The notes: a model not told the origin generated them from the sequence alone. DNA of 55,681 bases from an uncultured Collinsella sp. (GCA_900541665.1 UQKV01000011.1:1-55681), one strand, 5' to 3'; positions 1 through 8,439 are shown, counted from the first letter of the stretch. Program-made: numbers and translations.

Positions 1-749
1 GGCTCAATCATCCAGAACTCTGCGGCATGGCGGGTATCATAGCTCTTCTCTGCGCGGAAGGTGGGGCCAAAGGTGTACACGTCGCCAAAGGCCATGGCAA
101 AGTTCTCGGCATTGAGCTGGCCGGACACGGTGAGGCTTGCATGCTTGCCAAAGAAGTCCTGGCTCCAGTCGACCTCGCCGGACTCGGTGAGGGGCGGTTT
201 TTTGGGGTCGAGCGTGGTCACGCGGAACATCTCGCCGGCGCCCTCGCAGTCACTCGTGGTGATGATGGGGGTGTTGACGTAGACAAAGCCCTGCTCCTGG
301 AAGAAGCGGTGGATGGCGGCAGCCGCGACAGAGCGGATGCGGAACACGGCGCGGAACAGGTTGGTGCGCGGGCGCAGGTGCTGCTGGGTGCGCAGGAACT
401 CGACGGTTGCGCGCTTCTTCTGCAGCGGGTAATCCGGGGCGCTCGTGCCCTCGACCTCGATGGAAGTGGCAGAAAGCTCGAAAGGCTGGGGTGCATCGGG
501 GGTCAGTTTGACGGTGCCGGTGCAAATGAGTGCGGCCGAGACGTTTTGATGTGCGATCTCGTCGTAGTTGTCGAGTGCCTCGCGGTTCATGACGACCTGC
601 AGGTCGCGGAAGCAGCTGCCGTCGTTGAGCGTAACAAAGCCAAAGTTCTTCATGTCGCGGACGGACTTGACCCAGCCGGCGACGGTGACGGTCTGGCCGC
701 CGAGCGACTCGGCATCGGCATAGAGCTGCGCGATTTTGGTGCGGTTCAC
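1..749 (-). CDS. asnS: Asparaginyl-tRNA synthetase, N-terminal part (runs off the window)
   Basis: Charges tRNA-Asn with asparagine in the cytoplasm. About 249 N-terminal residues are visible: an OB-fold anticodon-binding domain (about residues 20-105, VTVAGWVKSVRDMKNFGFV) and the start of the class II catalytic core. Motif 2 (FRAEKSYDTRHAAEFWMIEP) is at the window edge. The Asn- rather than Asp-type assignment rests on the TFGPTFRAEKS context and the KNFGFV OB-fold. The GTG at 749 is preferred because GGGAGG lies four bases upstream; an in-frame ATG at 761 lies upstream of that site and has no ribosome-binding site of its own. It lies downstream of the EIIA gene on the same strand but is separated from it by a terminator. 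Confidence 0.9.
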   Translation of the reverse strand, partial: MNRTKIAQLYADAESLGGQTVTVAGWVKSVRDMKNFGFVTLNDGSCFRDLQVVMNREALDNYDEIAHQNVSAALICTGTVKLTPDAPQPFELSATSIEVEGTSAPDYPLQKKRATVEFLRTQQHLRPRTNLFRAVFRIRSVAAAAIHRFFQEQGFVYVNTPIITTSDCEGAGEMFRVTTLDPKKPPLTESGEVDWSQDFFGKHASLTVSGQLNAENFAMAFGDVYTFGPTFRAEKSYDTRHAAEFWMIE

Positions 750-795
750 GTATCCTCCCATAACGGTTGAATGATAGTTATCCATACAGTTCGAT

Positions 796-804
796 ATTCT
801 AGCA
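796..804 (-). promoter_or_regulatory. Candidate extended -10 promoter of asnS
   Basis: On the minus strand the sequence reads TGCTAGAAT, a TGn-extended -10 element about 45 bases upstream of the asnS start. No convincing -35 box is visible, which is tolerable for an extended -10 promoter. Confidence 0.35.
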
Positions 805-854
805 GCTCGGCTCATTTGGGCTATACAGATAAGGCATTGGCGGGATGGTTTTTC

Positions 855-893
855 AAACGAAAAGCGCCCGCGGCCAAATGGTCGCGGGCGCTT
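855..893 (-). terminator. Rho-independent terminator after the EIIA gene
   Basis: Arms 62-72 and 83-93 of the 800s block (AAGCGCCCGCG / CGCGGGCGCTT) form an 11-bp stem. On the minus strand it is followed by TTTCGTTTG. It sits between the EIIA stop at 931 and asnS. Confidence 0.8.
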
Positions 894-930
894 GACGAGG
901 TGCCTTTTGGCTGTATGGCGCGGGGCCTGG

Positions 931-1494
931 CTACTTGGTCTTGGCTACCAGCAGCGGGTCGCCCAGCTTGACGAGCGGGTTGCCGCCGATAAGCGTTCCA
1001 GATTCGCCGACATGGTCGATGCTCTTAAGACGATCGAGCTCGGAGACGATGACGGTCACGATGTCCTCGTGACCAGCGGCCTTAATGGCCTCGCGGTCGA
1101 AGCTGATGAGCGGCTGGCCTGCCTTGACCACATCGCCCATCTCGACAAAGCGGGCAAAACCCTTGCCGTTCATTTCCACGGTGCCCAGGCCAACATGGAT
1201 GAACACGCGAAGACCGTCCTCGGTGATCATGCCAATGGAGTGGTTGGTGACAGTGGTGGCGCCGATGCGGCCGTTGGCGGGCGCATAGATGGTGCCGGTA
1301 ATGGGCTCGATGCCATAGCCCTGGCCAAGCATGCCCGAGGCGATCGTCTCGTCGGGAACCTCGTCCAGGTTGACGAGCACGCCGTTGACGGGGGCATAGA
1401 TGACGCCTTCGCGGGTGGCGAAGCTTGCTGCGGGCGGAACGGACGCCTCGCCGGTCGAGGTGAAGGTGGACTTAAGCGAATCGAGCAGACCCAT
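931..1494 (-). CDS. PTS EIIA component, glucose (Crr) family
   Basis: Soluble phosphocarrier that passes phosphate from HPr to a sugar-specific EIIB. The 187-residue protein has the IIA-Glc fold signature: TVTNHSIGMITEDG with the accessory histidine (His85) and VFIHVGLGTVEMNGKGF with the phosphorylated histidine (His100). The ATG at 1494 is chosen because TTGGAGG lies just upstream; longer in-frame extensions have no such site. It is encoded alone, without EIIB or EIIC. It could therefore serve the EIICB encoded at 5786-7450 and the lone EIIC at 43041-44255, both of which lack an EIIA domain. That pairing is inference. Confidence 0.9.
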   Translation of the reverse strand: MGLLDSLKSTFTSTGEASVPPAASFATREGVIYAPVNGVLVNLDEVPDETIASGMLGQGYGIEPITGTIYAPANGRIGATTVTNHSIGMITEDGLRVFIHVGLGTVEMNGKGFARFVEMGDVVKAGQPLISFDREAIKAAGHEDIVTVIVSELDRLKSIDHVGESGTLIGGNPLVKLGDPLLVAKTK

Positions 1495-1541
1495 AGTTGC
1501 CTCCAACTTAAATAGGCGCATATCGCGCGTTTGGTTTGCCG

Positions 1542-1551
1542 GAAACGTTTC
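1542..1551. promoter_or_regulatory. Candidate LacI-family/cre-like operator upstream of the EIIA gene
   Basis: GAAACGTTTC is a perfect 10-bp palindrome 48 bases upstream of the EIIA start. It resembles the core of LacI-family and CcpA-type operators. The regulator is not in the window. Confidence 0.35.
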
Positions 1552-1737
1552 ACATGTGTTTCGCGGCTTGGTCAACGCCCCTATTCTACGCTGCTCAACG
1601 ATACCTCTGAACTGGGATTATGTGATATATCAGTTGAAGGGAAACTTATTGCCGGAGTGTTTCTGCGCCACGGGTTCAAGTGGGGTACGCTTGAAGGCGA
1701 AAAACAAGGGCGCATAATTTGCGCGAAGGGAGCACAT

Positions 1738-2637
1738 ATGATTGTCGAGAACCATGCGCTGTGGGGCGAGGAGCCGACCGAGGATTATCCGGCGACGTTT
1801 ACGTATTTGGGTGCCGAGCCGTTGCCCGATAAACCGAATGGCCGCCGCCCCGCGGTGATTATCTGTGGCGGAGGCGGGTTTACACATATCGCTCCGCACG
1901 AGCAGGACCCGGTGGCGTTTGCATTTTTGGATCACGGTTACCAGGCCTTTGTGCTCAACTATGTCACGAGCTCTACGGGTGACGTGAGCTTTCCGCACCC
2001 CCAGGCAGATCTTGCCAAGATGGTCGCCACGGTGCGCGCCAACGCCGACGAGTGGCATGTCGATCCTAAGCGCGTGTGCGTCGTGGGATTCTCGGCGGGC
2101 GGCATGATCTGTGCCTCGCTGGCAACGCAGTGGAAGACCGGCCCCTTCGCGGCACTTGCCGGGGCACGTCCGGACGACATTCGTCCCGATGCCGTGGTGC
2201 TGGGCTATCCGCTGCTCGACTTTGCCTATGTGCGCGACATGCAGACGCGCGATCCGCGCATTGACTTGCGCGTGCCCAAGACGGGCGGCAAGACGGGGCG
2301 CGATTTGCTCAACGACTACCTGTCGATGGTGACGGGTGGCGAGGCAACTGACGAGCATTTGGCCGATATCTGCCCCACCACGCATGTTTCGCGTCAGATG
2401 CCGCCGACCTTTGTGTGGGGCGTGTCCGACGACAAGACGGCGCCGATCGCGCAGGTCTACCCGTTTGCGCAGCGCATGGCCGAGGAGGGCGTTGCATGCG
2501 AGATGCACGTCTTCGACCAGGGTGGTCACGGCCTTTCGCTCGGCAACGCCAACACCGCGGTCGACAACGAGGACAAGCAGGTGGCGGTCCGTCCCTGGAT
2601 CCGCCTAGCCTTCCGCTTCCTGGAGCGCCATCTGTAA
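1738..2637 (+). CDS. Alpha/beta hydrolase (BD-FAE-like esterase/lipase)
   Basis: Probable carboxyl-ester hydrolase of 299 residues without a signal peptide. Visible landmarks are an oxyanion-type glycine cluster (IICGGGGF, about 41-48), the nucleophile elbow GFSAGG with Ser119, a WGVSDDKTAP segment likely carrying the catalytic Asp, and QGGHGLS carrying the catalytic His. This is the xylan-esterase-like/BD-FAE type of alpha/beta hydrolase; the substrate cannot be told. The ATG at 1738 follows GAAGGGAG, and the longer upstream reading frame has no ribosome-binding site. It is transcribed divergently from the EIIA gene and ends at a repeat-type terminator. Confidence 0.85.
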   Translation: MIVENHALWGEEPTEDYPATFTYLGAEPLPDKPNGRRPAVIICGGGGFTHIAPHEQDPVAFAFLDHGYQAFVLNYVTSSTGDVSFPHPQADLAKMVATVRANADEWHVDPKRVCVVGFSAGGMICASLATQWKTGPFAALAGARPDDIRPDAVVLGYPLLDFAYVRDMQTRDPRIDLRVPKTGGKTGRDLLNDYLSMVTGGEATDEHLADICPTTHVSRQMPPTFVWGVSDDKTAPIAQVYPFAQRMAEEGVACEMHVFDQGGHGLSLGNANTAVDNEDKQVAVRPWIRLAFRFLERHL

Positions 2638-2665
2638 GAGGACGGGCATCCCAGCCCTTCAATAA

Positions 2666-2737
2666 CTTGCGGTGAAATAGTTCCGATCTGGGGCATCAAC
2701 CAGCCCATCCAGGAACTATTCCACCGCAACTTCGTTT
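2666..2737 (+). terminator. Terminator-like inverted repeat, copy 1 of a dispersed family
   Basis: Arms TTGCGGTGAAATAGTTCC and GGAACTATTCCACCGCAA (17 of 18 bases pair) enclose a 27-base loop and are followed by CTTCGTTTTT. A second copy with the same arm sequence lies at 12119-12190 after the MFS gene, so this is a repeat family as well as a likely terminator. Confidence 0.7.
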
Positions 2738-2750
2738 TTGATGCCCCGCC

Positions 2751-2797
2751 CGGAAACTGCGCCCCAGTTTTGCCTTTCAAGGTGGGACGCAGTTTCC
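2751..2797. repeat. Inverted repeat in the gap before feoAB
   Basis: GGAAACTGCGCCCC and GGGACGCAGTTTCC pair over 13 of 14 bases with a 19-base spacer. The right arm is also the beginning of the tandem repeat described next. Confidence 0.5.
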
Positions 2798-2955
2798 CAT
2801 AGGGCCTCGACTGGGAAAGCGCGTCCCGTTTCGAGCGGGGATTCCGGGATGCATTTTCCGTAAGAGGCCTGTTTGGGAAACCATATCCCGTTTCGAGCCG
2901 GAATTCTGGGATGTAGTTTCCCCGAGAGGCCTCATCGGGAAACTATGGCCCTGAA
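2784..2955. repeat. Direct tandem repeat, 62-bp period, about 2.8 copies
   Basis: Units start at 2784, 2846 and 2908, each opening with GGGA(C/T)G(C/T)A and containing TTTCC, a central AGGCCT-like stretch and TCCCGTTTCGAG. The third unit is truncated near 2955. Copies have diverged by roughly a quarter. No open frame crosses them. The remaining gap sequence, 2956-3110, holds the feoAB promoter and candidate operators. Confidence 0.75.
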
Positions 2956-2990
2956 CTCTCCTGCCTGTCCCCATTGCGCCAATTTGCTGA

Positions 2991-3020
2991 TTGAACATCG
3001 TTGCATGTTCGCGCTATCAT
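2991..3020 (+). promoter_or_regulatory. Candidate sigma-70 promoter of feoAB
   Basis: TTGAAC (2991-2996) and TATCAT (3015-3020) are separated by 18 bases, about 90 bases before the GTG start. Confidence 0.5.
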
Positions 3021-3034
3021 GCATGGTTAAAATT

Positions 3035-3063
3035 GGTTAGCCATGGCAAACGGTTAGCCATGG
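3035..3063 (+). promoter_or_regulatory. Duplicated GGTTAGCCATGG, candidate DtxR-type iron operator
   Basis: GGTTAGCCATGG occurs at 3035-3046 and 3052-3063, just downstream of the predicted transcription start. GGTTAGCC resembles a half-site of the DtxR/IdeR consensus (TTAGGTTAGCCTAACCTAA). A metal-responsive repressor here would make sense for an iron importer, but no regulator gene is present. Confidence 0.4.
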
Positions 3064-3110
3064 TGAACATAAATACAACGCCCTGCGGGCGCCGGGGGAG
3101 GAGCACGGAC

Positions 3111-5471
3111 GTGAAGCTCGATACACTCGAGATTGGAAAGGACGCCGTTGTCGCATCGGTGGCATCGGACGATCAGGCACTCCGACAGCATATTTTGGAC
3201 ATGGGTCTAACGCCGGGCACCGAAGTCACCATGATGAAGTACGCCCCCATGGGTGACCCGCTCGAGATCCGCCTACGTGGCTACGAGTTGACGCTGCGCA
3301 AGGACGATGCCGCTCGCATCGAGCTCGTGGGTATTCACGACACCGATACGGGTCCGCGCGCTAACGCCGCAATCGGCACGACGGAGCATCCGGCCCTGGG
3401 CGAGGGGACGTATTCGCCCCGTGCGGCAAAGACGGCCGTGCCCGAGGGCGCACCGCTACATTTTGCCCTCGCCGGCAACCAAAACTGCGGTAAGACCACG
3501 CTGTTCAACCAGCTTACGGGCTCCAACCAGCACGTCGGTAACTTTCCCGGCGTGACGGTCGACCGCAAGGACGGCACTATCCGCAACCATCCCGAGGCAA
3601 GCGTTACCGACCTGCCCGGCATCTATTCGCTGTCTCCGTACACGGGCGAAGAGATCGTCAGCCGCCAATTCATCTTGGACGAAAATCCCGACGCCATCAT
3701 CGATATCATCGACGCCACCAACATCGAGCGTAACCTGTACCTGACACTGCAGCTTATGGAGCTCGACCGCCCCATGGTCATCGCGCTCAACATGATGGAC
3801 GAGGTGACCGCCAACGGCGGCGCCGTGGACGTCAACTTGCTCGAGAGCCTGTTGGGCGTGCCTGTTGTCCCCATTAGCGCTGCCCGCAACGAGGGCATCG
3901 GCGAGCTGGTGGACCACGCCCTGCACGTGGCGCGGTTTCGCGAGCGCCCTGGTCGCCTGGACTTTTGCGCGCCCGACGGTCCGGACGGTGGTGCGCTGCA
4001 TCGCTGCATCCACGGTATTGCTAACCTGATCGAGGACCATGCCGTGACGGCGCACATCCCGGTGCGCTTTGCGGCGACCAAGCTGGTTGAGGGCGACGAG
4101 CTGGTAACCGAGGCGCTTCGCCTGGATCGCAATGAGCTCGACGCGATCGAGCACATCATTACCCAGATGGAGGGCGAGGCCGGCACCGACCGCCTATCTG
4201 CGCTGGCCGATATGCGTTTTAGCTTTATCGGCGACGTGTGCGGGCGTTGCGTCGTCAAGCCGCACGAGAGCCGCGAGCACGTGCGCTCCGTCAAGATTGA
4301 CCGCATCCTGACAGGTCGTTACACAGCCATTCCGGCGTTTCTGGTGATCATGGGCCTCGTCTTTTGGCTGACGTTTGGCGTGATCGGCGCGGCGTTGCAG
4401 GGACTCATGGAGGACGGTATTGCTGCCATCATCGCCTCGGCCGATGCGAGCCTCAAGGCATTCGGAACCAACGACGTGGTGCGCTCGCTGGCTGTCGACG
4501 GCGTGCTGACGGGCGTGGGCAGCGTGCTGACCTTCCTGCCGATTATCGTCGTACTCTTCTTGTTCCTCTCCATTCTGGAAGACTCCGGATACATGGCGCG
4601 CGTGGCCTTTGTCATGGATAAAGTGCTGCGTCGCTTTGGCCTGTCGGGCCGCAGCTTTGTGCCCATGCTCGTCGGTTTTGGCTGCACCGTGCCGGCTATC
4701 ATGTCGACCCGTACGCTCCCATCCGAGCACGACCGCAAGATGACGGTCATGCTCACGCCGTTTATGAGCTGCTCGGCCAAGCTACCGGTTTACGGTTTGC
4801 TGTGCGGAGCATTCTTCCCGCAGGCGACGGTCCCCGCCATGGTCTCGCTCTATCTGATCGGCATCGTGGTCGGCTGCATTGCCGCCTTGGTGCTCAATCG
4901 CACGGCATTTAAGGGCGACCCGGTGCCGTTTATCATGGAACTCCCCAACTACCGCCTGCCGAGCGTCAAGACGACGGTGATGCTGGCGTGGGATAAGGCC
5001 AAGGACTTTATTACCAAGGCTTTTACCATTATCTTTGCCGCTACCGTGGTCATCTGGTTCCTTCAGACGTTCGACATTCGCTTTAATGTGGTCGCCGATC
5101 AGTCGCAGAGTCTACTTGCCGGTTTGGGTAGCATTATCGCTCCGGCGCTGGCGCCGCTCGGCTTTGGCGATTGGCGTGCATCCACGGCGCTCGTCACCGG
5201 ACTTATCGCCAAGGAGAGCGTCATCTCGACCCTCACCGTGCTTTTGGGTGCAACGTCGCCCGCGGCACTGTCGACCATGTTTTCGCCGTTTACCGCTTAC
5301 GTGTTCCTGGTCTTTACGCTGCTGTATCCGCCCTGCGTAGCGGCAATCGGCGCCGTCAAGAGTGAGCTGGGCGCGCGCTATGCCGTTGCCGTGTTCGCGT
5401 TTCAAGTGACGGTCGCCTGGATCGTGGCGTTTGTCGTGCATTCAGCTGGTATATTGCTGGGGCTGGCTTAG
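3111..5471 (+). CDS. feoB: Ferrous iron transporter, FeoA-FeoB fusion
   Basis: GTP-dependent Fe(II) importer in the cytoplasmic membrane, 786 residues. Residues 1-75 form a FeoA SH3-like domain (LRQHILDMGLTPGTEVTMMKYAPMGDPLEIRLRGYELTLR split over 25-63). A linker follows, then the FeoB G domain: G1 GNQNCGKT (122-129), G3 DLPG (167-170), G4 NMMD (227-230). The C-terminal half holds the polytopic core with the two GATE-type regions (FVPMLVGFGCTVPAIMSTR and the later TLLYPPCVAAIGAVK). The GTG at 3111 is chosen because GGGGGAGGAG precedes it; upstream extension into the operator region is unlikely. FeoA and FeoB are usually separate genes, so the fusion is notable but has precedent. Confidence 0.93.
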   Translation: MKLDTLEIGKDAVVASVASDDQALRQHILDMGLTPGTEVTMMKYAPMGDPLEIRLRGYELTLRKDDAARIELVGIHDTDTGPRANAAIGTTEHPALGEGTYSPRAAKTAVPEGAPLHFALAGNQNCGKTTLFNQLTGSNQHVGNFPGVTVDRKDGTIRNHPEASVTDLPGIYSLSPYTGEEIVSRQFILDENPDAIIDIIDATNIERNLYLTLQLMELDRPMVIALNMMDEVTANGGAVDVNLLESLLGVPVVPISAARNEGIGELVDHALHVARFRERPGRLDFCAPDGPDGGALHRCIHGIANLIEDHAVTAHIPVRFAATKLVEGDELVTEALRLDRNELDAIEHIITQMEGEAGTDRLSALADMRFSFIGDVCGRCVVKPHESREHVRSVKIDRILTGRYTAIPAFLVIMGLVFWLTFGVIGAALQGLMEDGIAAIIASADASLKAFGTNDVVRSLAVDGVLTGVGSVLTFLPIIVVLFLFLSILEDSGYMARVAFVMDKVLRRFGLSGRSFVPMLVGFGCTVPAIMSTRTLPSEHDRKMTVMLTPFMSCSAKLPVYGLLCGAFFPQATVPAMVSLYLIGIVVGCIAALVLNRTAFKGDPVPFIMELPNYRLPSVKTTVMLAWDKAKDFITKAFTIIFAATVVIWFLQTFDIRFNVVADQSQSLLAGLGSIIAPALAPLGFGDWRASTALVTGLIAKESVISTLTVLLGATSPAALSTMFSPFTAYVFLVFTLLYPPCVAAIGAVKSELGARYAVAVFAFQVTVAWIVAFVVHSAGILLGLA

Positions 5472-5473
5472 GG

Positions 5474-5497
5474 GCGCGTTGATGCTCCGCGCTTTTG
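5474..5497 (+). terminator. Weak terminator-like hairpin after feoAB
   Basis: GCGCG (5474-5478) pairs with CGCGC (5488-5492), followed by TTTT. The stem is short, so this is tentative. Confidence 0.3.
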
Positions 5498-5600
5498 GGC
5501 GAGCAACAATTCAATAAATATGAGCCAAAATACCGGCAGTTGTCGGCCTGCGGGGACTGTCCTACGCTGCAGATTGCCGTTCGCTGCCTATTTGCTGCCG

Positions 5601-5616
5601 TTTACGGATTCGTAAA
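5601..5616. promoter_or_regulatory. Palindrome upstream of the PTS gene
   Basis: TTTACGGATTCGTAAA has perfect 6-bp arms around GATT, about 170 bases upstream of the EIICB start. It could be an operator. The rest of the 314-base gap (5472-5785) shows nothing else recognisable. Confidence 0.3.
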
Positions 5617-5785
5617 TACTTGCAATCGTCGGTCGATTTAACCGCATTACGCGATGCCGATGCGCATTTTGTGTGCCCCTTTCTACAATCACTTTGTGTC
5701 TATTGCCGAACATGTCTTCCGTTTCGCCTGTGTGGGGACGTGGGCTGCAATAGTCGTTTATAGAGGCTCATTGAGGAGGGAATTG

Positions 5786-7450
5786 ATGAAAGAAAAATTC
5801 CAATCGTTCGGAAAGGCAATGCTCGTTCCGATTACGCTCATTGCCATTTCCGGTCTCTTTTTGGGTATCGGCAGCGTTTTTACGACCGAACTGACCCTTG
5901 TGTCCCTTGGCGTTAATTGGGACTGGTATGCCGCTTCGCCGCTCTTTACGTTCTTCTCGGTATTTAAGGGTCTCGGCGAGGTAATCATTGGAAACCTCGG
6001 TGTTTTGTTTGCCGTCGGCTGTGCCTTCTCCTTGTCTCGCAAAGAGAAGGGCTGGGCTGCCTTTTCTGCCCTTGTCTGCTATCTCACCATGCTCAAGACG
6101 GTTGAGATTCTGCTTGGAGCAGCTGGCTTGGCTGCCGACAATACAACGGTGGAAGCTCTTCAGAAGGTCGGCCTTACGTCCATTCAGGCGAGTGAGCAGT
6201 CCGCACTCTACACTACCTCGCTCGGCTTTTTTGGCTACAGCTCTGGTGTCTTTGGCGGCATTATCGTGGGCTGCCTGGTTGCCTGGATCACCGGCCGTTT
6301 TTACAAGACCAAGCTTCCAACGGCGCTGGCGTTTTTTGCGGGCAGTCGAACGGTCCCCATTGTATCGCTGGTCGCCGGTGGCGTCCTGGGCGGCATCATG
6401 TACTTCGTCTGGCCCGTCATCGGTGGATGCTTCTCGGGTATTGCGACGTTCGTGAAAGGCTCCGGTCTGGTCGGTACGTTTGTCTATCGCTGGGTGCTCG
6501 AGAGCCTTGTGCCGTTTGGCTTGCATCCGCTGCTCGAGACGCCCATGTATTGGACTGAGCTTGGCGGCTCCATGGTCGTCGATGGAACGCGCGTGGTGGG
6601 CAATAGCGCCATTCAGCTTGCACAGCTCGCTTCTCCCAGCAGTGACAAGCTCTTGGTTAGGGCCTTCATGGCCGGCTATGGCATTAACGATTACGCGTTG
6701 TTCCCGGGCATCGCCCTTGCTATGTGGTCTTGTGCCAAGCCCCAGAACCGCAAGAAGGTTGCTGGTCTTTTAATCCCCACAGTGATTTCGACTGTTTTCT
6801 TTGGCGTCACGGAGCCTATTCTCTTTACGTTCCTGTTTGCCGCCCCCTGGCTCTACTTTGGCGTTTACGCTCCGCTTTCCGGACTGGGTGAAGTTCTCTC
6901 GGAGGCAATGGGCGTTTCGGTGTACCAGGGAAATATCAAGGACCTTATCCCATTCTTATTCCGCCCCGAGAAGCTTAATCTGCTTCCGTACCTTATTCTG
7001 CTCCCCGCCTTTTTCCTGGCAGCTTTCTTCCTCTTCCGGTTCTTTATTACTAAGTTCGATATCAAGACGCCCGGTCGAGACGATGGTGACGATATTGAGT
7101 TGATCAACAGCAGAGCTGAGTTCGAGGCAAAGGCCGCTGAGGCAAAGGGCGAGTCTGGTAGCACTCCCGAGAAGGCGGTCCAGGACCGTGCGACCAAGGA
7201 CAGCGCGCTTGCTGTCGGCATTGTCGAAGCGCTTGGTGGAGCCGACAACATTGATGATCTTGACAACTGCATCTCACGTCTTCGCGTGATTGTCAAGGAT
7301 GGTTCTAAGGTTGCAGACGACGAGGTGTTCACCAAGAATCTTGAAGCTATGGGCGTTATCCGCCTGAGCGACAAGGCAATCCAGGTCATTTACGGTCCTC
7401 GTGTCGGCGAAGTCGCTTCTGAGGTGCACGAAGTTCTCGGTGACGAGTAA
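5786..7450 (+). CDS. PTS EIICB, alpha-glucoside/glucose family (GlvC/MalX-like)
   Basis: Imports and phosphorylates a sugar, probably a disaccharide. The 554-residue protein has a membrane EIIC domain (about 1-440) with the family signatures GLHPLLETPMYWTELGG and GVTEPILFTFLFAAPWLYFG, a charged linker, and an EIIB domain (about 475-554) with the phosphorylated Cys495 in DLDNCISRLRV. No EIIA domain is present, so phosphate must come from a separate EIIA such as the one at 931-1494. The ATG at 5786 follows GAGGAGGG. The neighbours are an RpiR regulator and a GH4 6-phospho-glycosidase, which together suggest uptake and hydrolysis of a 6-phosphorylated glucoside such as maltose- or sucrose-isomer phosphate. 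The exact sugar is inference. Confidence 0.88.
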   Translation: MKEKFQSFGKAMLVPITLIAISGLFLGIGSVFTTELTLVSLGVNWDWYAASPLFTFFSVFKGLGEVIIGNLGVLFAVGCAFSLSRKEKGWAAFSALVCYLTMLKTVEILLGAAGLAADNTTVEALQKVGLTSIQASEQSALYTTSLGFFGYSSGVFGGIIVGCLVAWITGRFYKTKLPTALAFFAGSRTVPIVSLVAGGVLGGIMYFVWPVIGGCFSGIATFVKGSGLVGTFVYRWVLESLVPFGLHPLLETPMYWTELGGSMVVDGTRVVGNSAIQLAQLASPSSDKLLVRAFMAGYGINDYALFPGIALAMWSCAKPQNRKKVAGLLIPTVISTVFFGVTEPILFTFLFAAPWLYFGVYAPLSGLGEVLSEAMGVSVYQGNIKDLIPFLFRPEKLNLLPYLILLPAFFLAAFFLFRFFITKFDIKTPGRDDGDDIELINSRAEFEAKAAEAKGESGSTPEKAVQDRATKDSALAVGIVEALGGADNIDDLDNCISRLRVIVKDGSKVADDEVFTKNLEAMGVIRLSDKAIQVIYGPRVGEVASEVHEVLGDE

Positions 7451-7489
7451 AACGCGCAAGTGGCTTTCAATTGCATAGCGCAATTCCAG

Positions 7490-7530
7490 GGCTTGGCTTC
7501 CTATCGCATGATTTAGGGGGCCAAGCCTTC
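7490..7530. terminator. Possible bidirectional terminator between convergent PTS and RpiR genes
   Basis: GGGCTTGGC and GCCAAGCC pair around a 24-base loop between the two convergent genes. The right arm lies inside the RpiR C-terminal codons and is followed by TTCTTGTTTT on the plus strand. Confidence 0.4.
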
Positions 7531-8265
7531 TTGTTTTAGATTGTCAAGGCAGATACTCAATAGTTCTTCGAATGCGAGAATACAACTTCCGGTAAAGCAG
7601 TTAGGCTTAACGTTCTTAAGATCCATTGGGTGATCGTCATGTATCGTAAAGATCGCGTCTGCCGTCTTGGCGAGTTCACTGTCTTCGTTGCCGGTAAACG
7701 CGAGGGTCGTAATGCCCGCGTCGTGGCATGCCCTTGCGGTTTCCAGGATGGCTTCTGTCTGGCCCGATTTGGATATGAGCATCATGCAGCTGAGCGTATT
7801 TCGGTTGGATTCGACAAACTGATCGGTTTCTAGGAAGTCCTGTATGACGGCCAAAAAGCCAAGTCCAACGAGCTTGGTCGCCATGTACTGCGCAACGATG
7901 CGTGAGAAGCCCTCTCCGTTTACTCCGATCATTCTGTTGCGATGCAGTGCGGCGATGAATACGTCTACATCTCCGGTGTGGCATACGAAGTGGACGCTAC
8001 TGTCTTTGAGTGATTGATTCATTTCGCGGGAGACATGCTGAAGGTGCTTGAGATCGTACATCATTTCGCGGTAGCCACGGTAGCCGAGCTTTTTAGAAAG
8101 CCTGATGACTGTCGTCATGCTGGTAAAGCATGCCATGGCGACGGGTTTTATGCCAATATCATCGAGGGTGTCGATATTGTTGAGCAGGTATTCGAGTACG
8201 CTTTGCTCGGTTTCGGATAGCTTTGCGGCTGAGTAGAGCTTGGAAATCTGCTTTTTATCAACCAT
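7513..8265 (-). CDS. RpiR-family transcriptional regulator (HTH plus SIS domain)
   Basis: DNA-binding regulator of 250 residues that senses phosphorylated sugars. The N-terminal winged-helix part (about 15-85) contains CFTSMTTVIRLSKKLGYRGYREMMYDL, typical of RpiR proteins. The C-terminal half is a SIS sugar-isomerase-like domain with LISKSGQTEAILETARACHDAGITTLAFTG. The ATG at 8265 follows GGGAAGGGAG; a longer upstream frame is not supported. It is divergent from the GH4 gene and convergent with the EIICB gene, and very likely controls both. Confidence 0.88.
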   Translation of the reverse strand: MVDKKQISKLYSAAKLSETEQSVLEYLLNNIDTLDDIGIKPVAMACFTSMTTVIRLSKKLGYRGYREMMYDLKHLQHVSREMNQSLKDSSVHFVCHTGDVDVFIAALHRNRMIGVNGEGFSRIVAQYMATKLVGLGFLAVIQDFLETDQFVESNRNTLSCMMLISKSGQTEAILETARACHDAGITTLAFTGNEDSELAKTADAIFTIHDDHPMDLKNVKPNCFTGSCILAFEELLSICLDNLKQEGLAP

Positions 8266-8377
8266 CGGTGCTCCCTTCCCGCCGGACGTGTGTGGCCGCT
8301 TCCGTTGCGTAAATAATAACTCCTTGGGGAATTCCTTTCCCGCCTTGCAGTCGGGGCGGGAAGCGACCCTCCATGCT

Positions 8378-8390
8378 GGATACAATATCC
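8378..8390. promoter_or_regulatory. Palindrome in the rpiR-GH4 divergent promoter region
   Basis: GGATACAATATCC has perfect 5-bp arms and contains TACAAT, which could act as a -10 box for the GH4 gene. It is a candidate RpiR operator. A GC-rich hairpin (CCCGCC...GGCGGG, about 8338-8360) lies just upstream. Confidence 0.35.
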
Positions 8391-8439
8391 AAACACAGGC
8401 GAACCATGCAATATTGAATGTGCTATTGGGGGTTTCGAT

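Noticed and set aside
27..770. Plus-strand 247-residue frame at the window start
   Set aside because: It is the shadow of asnS, whose minus-strand protein shows class II synthetase motifs.
2784..2955. CRISPR array
   Set aside because: Units are direct 62-base repeats without unique spacers and have diverged; no cas genes are present.
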